Below are positions 47,501 through 56,586 of a stretch of 64,000 nucleotides of DNA, piece by piece. The notes beneath the pieces were generated by a model. That model did no database searches. It was not told where the DNA came from and worked only from the letters and a program-made list of their open reading frames with translations. The DNA comes from Acanthaster planci (taxonomy: Eukaryota; Echinodermata; Asteroidea; Valvatida; Acanthasteridae). A program made the position numbers and the translations under genes. Within the stretch, counting starts at the first letter, position 1. Every line of letters starts with the position of its first letter. The DNA is taken from positions 1,617,566 to 1,681,565 of the forward strand of contig NW_019091373.1 of the NCBI RefSeq assembly GCF_001949145.1. The letters are read 5' to 3'.

Positions 47501-50411
47501 CATTTCTTGACTCTCAACACTGTTGAAGAAAGAGATGATTTTGGTTATGTGCAAATGTATCCGTTAGTGTGGACAGACCCATATCTGAATGGAGAATGTG
47601 TCCCATATGATGGGCAATTACAATTTTTACAGTAAACAAAGCTATTGTGCAAAGGAACAACAGTGTGAACTGCTTTAAAAAAAAAAAAGTTAGTCGCTCA
47701 AAAAAAGGAACAATATAGAATACAACGAGACAGATCTATATGTACATGTTTAATCAGAAAGTAGGAGCTACTGAGCTGGTACATGTACTGTAGGCTACAG
47801 AAAATCTCCGAGGGCCCATTAAGATCCACGGAAATTTAAAAAATGTCACTTTCTAAAGTTTCAAACTAAAACGGGTGTGTGTTTGGTATTTCAACAAAGT
47901 TCAGCGCTATGAATATTTGCATGAAATTCTCATTTCACAGCACCTCTAACCGGGGTTTCACCTGGAAAAAAGTTAAATAACACCCAAAATTGCAGATAAA
48001 TGTGCATTTCTGCAGTTGGGTTGGCCCTGAAGCACTAATGTCGGGTAGATTCCAATGATTGCTTGGAAAGGGACCAATGCTACAGTTGGGAAATAAAAAC
48101 TTGTAATGACAGTTAACCCTAGTGATACATAAATATTTCCTCCGCAACAATGACAACAAAGACCATGACACTAATGTATCACTATAAAGACAGTACAGAG
48201 AAGTCACGAAAGTGTGACAAATGCACATGTGCAATTGAGGACCATGCATGATCAGAGTAGATGTTGTAGCACATAGAACTTCCAGCAACTGCCCAACCCA
48301 TGCCAGTAGAACTGGTCCACATGGTAGTTCTAGGGACCAGGATGAAATAACCCAAATGACATCATCTCTACAGACTCTATTGTTACCACAGTTTACAGTC
48401 GCTTGACCCATTTACCACTTTGCCCACATCCACCACCCCCATTTACAGTACCACTTCACCCAATTACCACTTCGCCCTTTTGTGAGTTAAATATGAATAA
48501 AATCTGATTGTGAGTTACATGTACATGTATCTGATTGCGCTATACATAATTAATAATTTGAATTCCCCATACTAAAGACAATGTGTTGCTATACCTTATG
48601 ATTCGGGGCAACCTTTTGCATAGCGACCACCATCTCTGGAATGGACTGGTTCCTTAGTCCCCTTCTTATCCATTGAAAACAGTCTCTAGTTTTGGTGCAA
48701 GACGTTTCTTATGTAACTAGGCAAACGCTTGCCCTGAATCATGAGATGTAGCAAGTGTCTCTAGTACGGAGAATTTAAATTGATATGTTCACGTGAATTT
48801 AAAGAACTCAGTGTACCAGATTTTATTCAAATTTAACTCGCAAGAGGCTTACATGTATTACCACTTAACCCATGAGCTACTTTGCCCATGTCCCACAGTT
48901 TTTGTCAAAACTGAAAAGAGAGGAAGACACATGTACGTACCCGGTCCCAAACCCTCCAGAATTCATCCTGAATGCCAAAAAAAGATAAAAGATCAAACAG
49001 GAACACTAACACACAGTGGATTAGTAGACTGTCAAAGTTTTCTTTATGTGTAGCGCTGAAGCAATGCTGAAAGCGGGTGCGGCACACATACATGTAGCGA
49101 GAGCCGCAAGGAATGGCCGGGAGAGTGACTGACTCCCCCGACTATATAAAGTACATTCAGAGTTTTGACAACCTGAAACCGACATGAAATGATTGGGAAC
49201 TTAAGAAACAATTTTGTGAGTTAGTTCAGAGACTTAGACTCTCGATCCTCTTCATGCATCTAGGTTTTTCTGTCTTTCATGAGCTCTCAGTGCCTGCTGT
49301 TGCAAAACTTTGGAGTGTAGTAAGAGAAACCATGCTTTGGAAAATTCTTTTGTTGTGTCTCAGTTTTGATATTTTGATTACTGTACCCAAATACTGCATG
49401 CAATAAACCTCCTGCCACGACTTGCACATTGGGATGCATTACCATTCACTTCAGCACTCCAAGAGTCAAAAATTATTCACTTCCTAGTACATGTATGATT
49501 TGTAATGGGAAAAGTTTCATACACAGACATCACTTGACATGCTGTAAACAATTAAACCCAGACTATGCGACAGGTTTGAATAAATTCCATGTTTTCACAG
49601 AAAATATTTGATTCATTTTATTTTATTACACTTTTCCACTGGCTATTGTAAAACAAGACAAAAAAATTAATACATTGAAAATATATACATAAAACATTTG
49701 ACATGACACAACAATCAGATGACGGGTATAAAAAACAACATGCTAAAAAGCCAGTGAATGGCAAGATGAACAGGTGACCAGCAGAATACAGAGCCATCCT
49801 ACCACATGACGAGGAACTTCTTAATTCAAATATTTTCCCTTCTCAATTTGACTCTTGAGGACATGCTATCGCTTACTGATACTGTAGCAGAAAATTGGTA
49901 AGGTGGGGCTAGGCCTAATAACAGATACATGCACTAAGATCTGGGGGAAAGAGTTCCGTATAATGTACAACACTTGATGCCCCTGTGCACAAACCTTTGA
50001 AACTTAAAAAAAAAAAATAGGCCTAAGTAAGAAGTAAATGCTCAGAATTTTCCATGGTAAATTTCACTTTTGGGGCAATGTTATCACTTTGTGATGGCTG
50101 TTGTAACATTTTAAGGGAAAATTAGTGTTCTCCTTATGTCATGGAACTCTTTCCAGTTTAAAACCTGGGAGAGATACCACGGTATTAATAACAGTATATG
50201 CCTAGGCCTATATCAGGGGTAAAAACTGTTCAGGGGTAGAAACTATTCAACCTTGTAACCTGTGCTAAGACATGTAAGAAGATAATTGAGGCCCACACCC
50301 ACCGTCTGTCTTGTTTGTTTTGCCACCGATAACTGCTCGCAAAATATCGGTTCTGCCTTTCTCCACCGCCACCCGCAAGTTTCGGTGTTTCTCCACGCTT
50401 TCCTTATCCAT
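23508..50411 (-). CDS. Ankyrin-repeat protein fused to a GcnA-like glycoside hydrolase family 20 domain
   Basis: Twenty-two exons (5' to 3'): 50303-50411, 40414-40505, 39828-39982, 39361-39491, 38623-38758, 37542-37636, 36139-36221, 35366-35549, 34868-35052, 34147-34248, 33260-33331, 33030-33080, 32581-32645, 31684-31824, 30766-30991, 29534-29580, 29341-29382, 28150-28339, 27537-27779, 25159-25280, 24383-24502, 23508-23667. All splice phases agree and the sum is 917 codons including the stop. Domains: ankyrin repeats about residues 10-215, a Ser/Pro/Lys linker to about 270, then a GH20b-like and a GH20 TIM-barrel region about 330-900. No signal peptide or TM is seen, so it is probably cytosolic. 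I do not recognise a named orthologue. Both assembly gaps fall in introns, so a missed phase-neutral exon cannot be excluded. Confidence 0.85.
24757..24897. mobile_element. Small foldback MITE in ankyrin/GH20 intron
   Basis: gaggccctgtccaaattggg with agctacggctaggtct is matched in reverse complement by gacctagacctagctctag with gattcggatgcagcctgac. The arms are imperfect, about 45 bases. No coding potential. Confidence 0.5.
25633..26589. other. Assembly gap (957 N)
   Basis: This run of N lies inside the intron between exons 19 and 20 of the ankyrin/GH20 gene. Apparent ORFs reading across it are artefacts. Confidence 0.99.
29130..29266. mobile_element. Near-perfect palindromic MITE
   Basis: taatatcaaatcagtgctct and the following aaatatgtgattgccgagct recur as the reverse complement at 29223-29266. 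Arms are about 44 bases with very few mismatches around a 48-base centre. Located in the intron between exons 17 and 18 of the ankyrin/GH20 gene. Confidence 0.8.
33565..33955 (+). repeat. Interspersed repeat, long copy A
   Basis: This copy runs from cagacagacatcatctattg to ccgatttccgagacccc. An inverted copy of the whole unit lies at 36306-36670 and a partial one at 22105-22215. Shared blocks include cctgctgccttgtaaaaag, cttttgttcacaaacctg, gctgacctctt, and ggtaatccgctcg. It is in an intron; the family and mechanism are not recognised. Confidence 0.75.
36306..36670 (-). repeat. Interspersed repeat, long copy B (inverted relative to copy A)
   Basis: On the minus strand it reads aggcctgcagccttgtaaaaag, cttttgttcacaaacctg, gctgacctctt and onward to ttgtccgagttcagagaccc, collinear with copy A. 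The two copies are about 2.4 kb apart in opposite orientation, across exons 8-10 of the ankyrin/GH20 gene. Confidence 0.75.
37542..50411 (-). CDS. Ankyrin-repeat half of the ankyrin/GH20 gene, exons 1-6
   Basis: Exon 1 (50303-50411) starts MDKESVEKHRNLRVAVEKGR and continues TDILRAVIGG, an ankyrin-like helix pair. Exons 2-6 give recognisable repeats: GTMLHLASKLGNADVVRALL with SGADPSVLDEEG; NVALARNLLKAGVDVNIEDD; SALHWAASYGNRETVKLLL; and NKADINAANVDGATPLHDAV with ARGDEGIIYELVAGGANRKA. This is about four to five repeats. Ankyrin stacks bind partner proteins; the partner here is unknown. Exon 1 was chosen because its ATG, ankyrin-like sequence and 1-base overhang all fit exon 2. Intron 1 is about 9.8 kb. 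Confidence 0.85.
40877..41107. mobile_element. piggyBac-type MITE, copy 1 (TTAA-flanked)
   Basis: The unit begins TTAACCCTAAGCTTCCCCAA and ends GGGGGGTTAGGGTTAA. TTAA borders with CCC/GGG ends fit piggyBac-type insertion. The internal sequence (ggggataggtctggtaggcc, gcattgggtttggcat, gcacactgtcccatatggg) is nearly the same as copy 2 at 51986-52209. Located in the 9.8 kb intron 1. Confidence 0.75.
41466..41779. mobile_element. Second TTAA-flanked MITE with the same terminal sequence
   Basis: It starts TTAACCCTAACTGCCAAG and ends TAGGGTTAGGGTTAA. Subterminal inverted blocks are tactacaaattact and agtaatttgtagta. The internal sequence differs from copies 1 and 2, so this is a separate family with similar ends. 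Confidence 0.65.
42278..42471. mobile_element. Foldback element with internal tandem gggtgtatgtaaaatcgta units
   Basis: The left arm cactcccaaatcctccaatt plus tcaatacgattttacataca is the reverse complement of the right arm ending atttgggagtgttagggttaa. Between the arms the unit gtgtatgtaaaatcgta..taaccc is repeated about three times. The right border is TTAA and the left border TCAA. A half copy lies at 62982-63050. Confidence 0.7.
43054..43727. other. Assembly gap (674 N)
   Basis: This gap lies in the 9.8 kb first intron of the ankyrin/GH20 gene. Apparent long ORFs over it are artefacts. Confidence 0.99.
44385..44665 (+). repeat. tRNA-derived SINE
   Basis: gatgtagtggttctttcc resembles an A box, and gcgggtttgattcccgg is a near-consensus B box with a pairing T-arm stem. 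A body follows (gtgggttttacccagaat, cattgtctcctctctacag, cagtgcctaagggcactttt) with an AT-rich tail of taataat units. The 3' half recurs at 1875-2012. Confidence 0.7.
44917..46137. other. Part of intron 1 of the ankyrin/GH20 gene, nothing coding seen
   Basis: AT-rich sequence with many tacatgta palindromes (for example near 45090, 45183 and 45785). I see no exon or recognisable repeat family here. Confidence 0.5.
46138..47581. mobile_element. 1.4 kb TIR element with internal copies of its terminal motif
   Basis: The left end TGGGTCTGTCCACACTAAC...TACATTTG and the right end CAAATGTA...GTTAGTGTGGACAGACCCA are inverted repeats of about 28 bases with two mismatches. Inside, the core ggacagac recurs in context tgtcac(at)ggacagac near 46335, 46542 and 46700, in agtggacagacatttgca near 46900 and 46961, and in ttgtggacagacacgg near 47149. 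Weakened copies (tcacatggaaaga, tcacatgggcagaa) lie near 46565-46605. No coding frame is seen. Target duplication is unclear. Family not recognised. Confidence 0.7.
48412..48895. mobile_element. Nested foldback element
   Basis: Outer arms: ccactttgcccacat and ccttttgtgagttaaatatg pair with the inverted forms atttaactcgcaagaggc and actttgcccatg on the right. Inner arms: aattccccatactaaagaca ... atgattcggggcaa pair with ttgccctgaatcat ... tgtctctagtacggagaatt. It spans about 480 bases and has no coding sequence. In intron 1 of the ankyrin/GH20 gene. Confidence 0.65.
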
Positions 50412-50858
50412 TACATACAACACCTGCAGATCAGTCACCCCTAACCTTGACCCTGTCAGGCTTTATACTTTGCTCAAACGATTCGAGCCAGACCAGGTTT
50501 TCTACTAACTTCGTGCACTTGTTAGTGATGTCTCGGCAATTCAATTCAGTACGTGGCATGTCGACGACGGCACGCACGAAAGCGGTTTTGAACGAATTGC
50601 GCGTAAAAAGTTAATGGGGTTGGACCTCGGACCAGATGACACTGTATTACAGAAGGGGAAGCACGGGTAAAACTGGAGTATGTGGTACCATGCTATTGGC
50701 TGGAGGTCATAAGTCAAATCACACAGCATTAAAAATGTAGCGAGCTCATCTGCGCTCTTGCATAAAAACATCTAATCCTTCTTTACTGGTACTGGTGGAC
50801 CTGTCTTGCTTAATTTGAGAGCTATTAATCTTCTTAAAACTATTCGTTTGACAACACA
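50412..50858. promoter_or_regulatory. Head-to-head promoter region between the ankyrin/GH20 gene and GLRX5
   Basis: The two start codons (50411 minus, 50859 plus) are separated by only 447 bases. CpG dinucleotides are frequent around 50550-50600 (gtcgacgacggcacgcacg). No TATA box is evident. Inference: a bidirectional promoter for both genes. Confidence 0.55.
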
Positions 50859-51953
50859 ATGAATTGCATCGCAAAGCTTTTGGTGCGGCCCCGGACCTAC
50901 AGATTCCTCATCCAGGAGAGATTCTATGCAGCGAATGCTGGCACCAAGGAAAACATCGAAAAGCTTGCAAAGAGCGACAAAGTCGTCGTGTTCATGAAGG
51001 GAGTTCCAGAACAGCCCATGTGTGGGTTCAGCAATGCTGTGGTGCAGATACTCCGGATGCACGGAGTGGAGGATTATAGCAGTCACAATGTACTCGAGGA
51101 TGATGACCTCAGGCAAGGTACATTATTAGGTGATGATGTTTTGTACCCCCATGACGATGATGGGCCATGTGGGATGGACTACCACTGTGGCGTAGCGGGG
51201 GGGGGGGCATGTGCCCAACAATCGTGTTTCTTATGACATCCTTTCCAATATCATTTCAAAAAGAAAACAGAAAAAGATGGTTGAAAAATTAATGAGCCTC
51301 CCTGACTACAGGTTCCTGCCATATTTTGCGGGAGTGTGGTGGGCGTGATGAACTCCAGACTTGTTATAGGCGTAATTGTTTCCTTTTTTTATCTTTTTGA
51401 TGTTGACATGGGTGTTTTTTTTAAAAAAGTTCAGCATGTTCAGGGATGTATGAAATATCACTTACTTGTACATACACGTAGTCTGAGTAAACTGGACACT
51501 ACGAATCGCTTTTAACATTTGGACATAGTGGGCAATAGTACTAGTAGAGTCCTAGAAGCTTTCAAGCCTTGTGCACCATTACTTGATTTCACTCAAAGTA
51601 GCTCCTATCTGGTATCAAAATTCTCTGATGTCACCCCCAAAATAGTCCTGAAAGTGTCTAATGTGTCTGCTGTAGGGTTCTTTTGGAATTGAAGATTCCA
51701 ATTGTGACTCCTTTTTGCAGAGGGCGTCACGTGGCCAATTCACTGCTCCAATTTTTTTTCCCACCTGTCTCCAGGTGTGAAGGATTATACCGACTGGCCG
51801 ACTATCCCTCAGATTTTCTTCAACGGAGAGTTTGTCGGCGGCTGTGACATCATGCTCCAGATGCACCAGAACGGTGACTTAGTGGAGGAGCTGCAGAAGT
51901 TGGGCATCAGGTCAGCATTACTAGACAGTCCCCAGGAGGAAACAAAGTCATAA
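50859..51953 (+). CDS. GLRX5: Monothiol glutaredoxin 5, mitochondrial
   Basis: GLRX5 carries [2Fe-2S] clusters made by the mitochondrial ISC machinery on to acceptor proteins. There are two exons, 50859-51117 and 51775-51953, joined across a Gly codon to give 145 residues. The N-terminus ([20 protein letters not shown]) is basic with no acidic residue for 19 residues, like a mitochondrial presequence. The core has [20 protein letters not shown] with the monothiol CGFS site at Cys55, then [19 protein letters not shown] (cis-Pro loop and GG-CD glutathione site) and [11 protein letters not shown]. Length and sequence fit the family (human 157). An ORF that runs on past 51117 is intron read-through. 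A MITE begins 33 bases after the stop. Confidence 0.97.
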
Positions 51954-51985
51954 CGCGGTGGAGATGGACCTGGAGTACTCAGACT

Positions 51986-52209
51986 TTAACCCCAACCTTC
52001 CCCAACCACACAGCATTAAACAGTAGTAAAGTATTTGATTCTGTGGGGATAGGTCTGGTGGGCCCATAACAGCTGGGTTTTGCATTGGGTTTGGCATACC
52101 TCAGAAAAACTAAGTCCAACAGCCTCTGTGCACACTGTCCCATATGGGTCTTTAATTTTGTGTGAATGGGGAAGGTTAGGGCTAGCAACCCTTGGGGGGT
52201 TAGGGTTAA
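51986..52209. mobile_element. piggyBac-type MITE, copy 2, in the probable GLRX5 3' UTR
   Basis: Bordered by TTAA on both sides (TTAACCCCAACCTTCC ... GGGGTTAGGGTTAA) and nearly identical in sequence and orientation to copy 1 at 40877-41107. It starts 33 bases after the GLRX5 stop codon, so it is probably transcribed as part of the 3' UTR. Confidence 0.75.
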
Positions 52210-54119
52210 GGCGATTGTTCCTTGCATGTTGGTTGCAGATGCTCTGGTGAGGAAATGGATGCTAACCCCTCCAGTTAATTTGAAATCTACCAGGAGGTAC
52301 TGGACAATTTTTTATGATTGAGGAAGATAGAATCCAGCAAATATTGTGCCCTGAACGGTTTAGTATAAAAAAAACAGAGAATCTGTCAATGGGTTCCATC
52401 ACTAGGGATTTTGAGAATTCCAAAAGGTTTGTTGGAAGAAATCTGCCAAGGGAGTTTGGGTCAGTTGAATTGCCTTCAGAGTTTAAACTCTTGTTTGTGC
52501 TTCTCTGTTAGAACTGAATCCAGCCTTTTGTGATAGTGAAGGGGTTCCACTAAAGGAACAATTCACTGTTTAGTGCTACATGTCACTATGCCTGTCTCGA
52601 AGAGGCCACTGTATTTTTCTAAGAATTCTTTTCTTGTAATGCTGGAGTAAGCATGTAGATTTCAATATTTTCTAGAGACATTCCTGGAACCCCATGGGTG
52701 GAACACATACATGTATGGTGACCTGAACTACGACATCCTAGGTATAGCGAACAAATTTGGATAGTGTATCCAATTTTCATGGAATTTGAAAATCACTGGG
52801 TCTTCAATGAGCCAGTTCAGTATTTCCAAAAGGCAAGGTTATTCAAGAACTCGGCAGCCGATGTGAATGGCTGTATTACTAGGGTCAACCTTACACGTGC
52901 ACATTGATGTCTTTTGAATGACCTTTGACATGACTTCATTTTTAGCATACTTTGTTGAAATACATGAACCCAACTGCAAGTCGCACTTGCTGCAGTTTCC
53001 ATGTAGAGTTCATCAGGGTACTTATGTGAAGCATTATTCTCAATATCAAAACTGTTAACAGTGATCAGTTTTACATTAAATAGACTGGTACAAACAGATG
53101 TTTGTTGGTGCAGTTGAATAGTTTTTTGAGGTGACAGGAATATTGTTTTATACAGTGCCTGAGTATATCCTAGGGCAAGTCTCTACATCACTGCTTGAAT
53201 AAATCCCTGCACTGCAGTAGGAGGAGGAACAGAATGGAACATTCCGTTTTGCAGTGCAGCTGCACCGTGCATTGGGATAAAGAATGCAACCACCAGTCAG
53301 ATGACAGGTGCACGTCAAACTGTATGGCAGACTGCCATGTATAATTTTCTAAAGCAAAATTCATGTGGCATTGTGTAAAAAAAAGTTGATATTAAGTAGC
53401 ATTTTGTGATACAATACAAGGAAAACTGTCCACTACGAGTAGTTAAAACTTATGGCTGGGTATGAAAACATGTCCTGAACATGGCCTGAAATTTGGGGTC
53501 AAGTTCGAGTGGCCTGTTCTTGATGTGTGTTCCTTGTTCTTGCCCTTGAACTGTGGGAATATGACTCAAGAACAGTGTTCTCGGAAACCCTCCACCAACT
53601 CATCAGGGTTTTGCACGAACACATAGAAAAAGTTTGGGATATTGATTATTGAACGGCTGCAAAAATAACTAGATGGCCGACAAAGCCGGAGACAATGGAA
53701 AAGTTTTGTAAAATTAACATTAGTAATTTTCTGTAATACAGAAAGGAATGTTTCTTTTTAAAAAGGAAAGATTGCAGCCCAGAAATCCAAACATGAACTT
53801 GAATAATGTACATGGATGCTGCCATGTTGTAAGTTGCTTATCGGTAACTACCAGCTACATGTATAATCAGTTGTACGTCCAGTTGGATGTTCCTAGTGGT
53901 CAAGCGGTCAACCAACAAACATTAAATCAAGCTGTTCATGAACATGCTGCCCGAACTTAGTTTATACACTCTGAAGCTTGCCTGTCTTCTAAGAGCAATA
54001 GTTTCCTGAAACCCTATAATTACACGTGCTCTGTTTTATCTCCATGAAGTTTCTGGCAGTTTATCAAATTACACTTGGATCTATGCAGTAAATTTACATA
54101 CAAAATTCAGTGTAGGAGT

Positions 54120-54318
54120 CTTTTGGGGGCAATATGGGCGATTCACAATAGTGCGCCACCAAGAGCTTGCAACGCGTTGGCCGATCATAACGCGCAAAAT
54201 TTGTCGACCCTGTCCAAACGCGCATTGGGTCAAACAAATTTCGAGCATTGTGATTGTCCAGTGCGTTGCAAACTCTTGGTGGCGCACTATTGTGAAATGG
54301 CCATATTTTCCCCCCAAA
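54120..54318. mobile_element. Foldback MITE
   Basis: tttgggggcaatatggg, attcacaatagtgcgccacca and agagcttgcaacgcgttg pair with the inverted forms caacg/gcgttgcaaactcttggtggcgc, actattgtgaaat and ccatattttccccccaaa. Arms are about 80 bases with scattered mismatches. It is GC/CpG-rich relative to its surroundings. Confidence 0.8.
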
Positions 54319-56586
54319 TGGTGTTTGTATTCATCGTTAATACAATTTTCTGGTCAAATTATTGATTACCACAGCCATTATGTGACAACAAAGTGCCCGA
54401 AATATAACAAACCAAAATGCTTTTATGCTTTTCAAGTGGTATGACGGTCAGAAATTGTCAAGATTAAATTGTGTTGGAATAAAGGATATTGGAGATTTTA
54501 ATCGTATTTAACCCCAATCTTCATTTCTTTATGCCTCCTGGCAGCTTGTGGAAAGAAGCAGATTAAAACTAAATTAGTTCACTGTTCAGATAAATGGAGT
54601 CTTTGGCCCAATTCATGGGGCTGCTAAACAGCAGAAAATTTGAGCTTACTATTGCCCAAAATTCTGTTAACCATACGGGGTACTCGGCGTGGCTGTGCCA
54701 ACATTTGTGCACACATAGAAATTTCTAGTGTTACTTCACTAAGTTAAGAAAATATTTCCTGTGGGGTAAGCATGCCTTTTTCAATGCTTACTGCTTACCA
54801 TATCTCCATGAAATGTGCAGAACCTCTGTTGGTGTAAATCGTATGCTTAGCAGTGCCCTTAAATTGGACCCTGGTTCATTAAAAGTCAACTTTCGTTGCT
54901 AGGGTTTGCCAAATGACATATCCATGAACCTTGTGCAGACAGTGGAAAGCTATGGTAATCATAAAAGCACTTAATAAAGAAAAACAACAGTACTGAGTTG
55001 ATCTGGGAATTTGATCTCCATAACAGGATTTTGTTGAGAGCGTTCTTTGTGCACATTTGCACTGTTGTCACATGTGCAACCCCCCACACATTTCCTGTGA
55101 TCCACCATCTTTGTCAGGCTGTGAGCAAAGTGGCAGTGTTTTCTTGTATATCTCTCAAATAGCAAAAACCAAAATCTCCTGCAATTACTACTTTAAGATT
55201 GGCCAATCGATGCGTTATCAACTATTAAAGACTGGACACATGATGGACTCTCAACCAATGGGAATGGTTAACCTGCACTAGGTACACGTATTTATGAGCG
55301 TCTGTTGTGCATCTGCATCAAGTACATGTACACAGCTTTCCACCACATTCATTTCTTTACATGTAGTTCATGATTGTGCATTCCACTTATAATTCTTTAC
55401 TAAATCAGAACAGAATCTAATTGGAAAATTAGAATTTTGCCATACTTTAATACTGAACACAAATTAAATGTACTTTTTTATATGAACAAACAATAACATG
55501 CTGTAAATAATTAAGCAACTCAAAGAGTAACAGACAGTAAGAGATAATATATACCGGTAGATACTTGGATTTGTATTTAACTTTTTATAGACTACTTCTT
55601 CCAACCACTTCATATGGAATTTCCAAGAAGAATAATTAAATTTTCAATTTTATTGTGTAAAGCTACTCTGTCGTCATTTACAAACCCATTTCTGTATACT
55701 TTGCCAGTTTGTACATACATATTACACTGTACTGGGTTATGAGGACGAGGCTCAAGTTGAAATACGAATGTTATTGGGGCCAAAATTGTTACGGGGACAA
55801 ATATTTGTTCCCACGACTTGGTCCCGACCTTTCTAACAAATTGCCCCCTTCATGTGGGAAAGACCTACCCATCCATTCTTGCCCAACACACTCCATGGGA
55901 GTTATAAATGTATGTGTACATGCACAGATTTTAGTATCATGTATTGTGCAGAGGCAGTCAGTGTAAAACCCAGAGGCAGGGTATATGTGCGTAACAAAAA
56001 AGAACTCTGCATGCAGCACTGGGACTGTTGAAAAAACAGAAACGCAATACTTGCAGGAATGTTGGAAAAGGATTAACGTTGACAATGCTATATCCATGGC
56101 GTCTTACCCGTGTCACTCACAGTGCTATGGTTGACGTCCTTTCCCGGCCACACAGGTACAGCCATATGTGTACGCTGAAATGCAACATGGTACTTGCAGT
56201 GACAATTCGGCCTGAAAAACTAAGTGAACATTATGCTCTAAGTACTGGGACTTCTGATTTGGGGTGGGAAGTACAAGATTTGACAAAGATATGCTGAATG
56301 CGTCCGGGTTTTTGCAGAAAGAACAGGGAAACACAATTTCTCAGTTGACATTAGAATAATTCTTTCACACCAACTTCTAAGTAGTCATATTCCCACACAT
56401 GACTCCATAGTATCTAGTCATTACTTTGACTTCTACTACATGTAGTCTATACCTTGCACTTGTAAATTGGGAAAGTGACTTAACCATAGCAGTGGTGGTT
56501 GGTCTCTGCATGTACTTGCATCTTCCATGTTTGAGTTGAGTTCAAATTTCTACATTTAACATAGAAACACGGCTCTGATGACTATC

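Larger units (their letters stand above)
51954..56586. other. Convergent intergenic stretch between GLRX5 and the membrane-protein gene
   Basis: It contains the GLRX5 3' UTR, with AATAAA-like signals at about 53198 and 54478. It also holds the piggyBac-type MITE at 51986-52209 and the foldback at 54120-54318. The left-facing gene's 3' UTR must occupy the right edge. No further coding region is convincing. Confidence 0.6.

Noticed and set aside
47935-48411. 158-codon minus-strand ORF in intron 1 of the ankyrin/GH20 gene
   Set aside because: No domain, no splice partners, no biased composition; consistent with a chance ORF.
51118-51236. Extension of the GLRX5 ORF past residue 86
   Set aside because: It is intron read-through: a gtacat donor at 51118 and the second exon at 51775 restore the conserved GLRX5 C-terminus.
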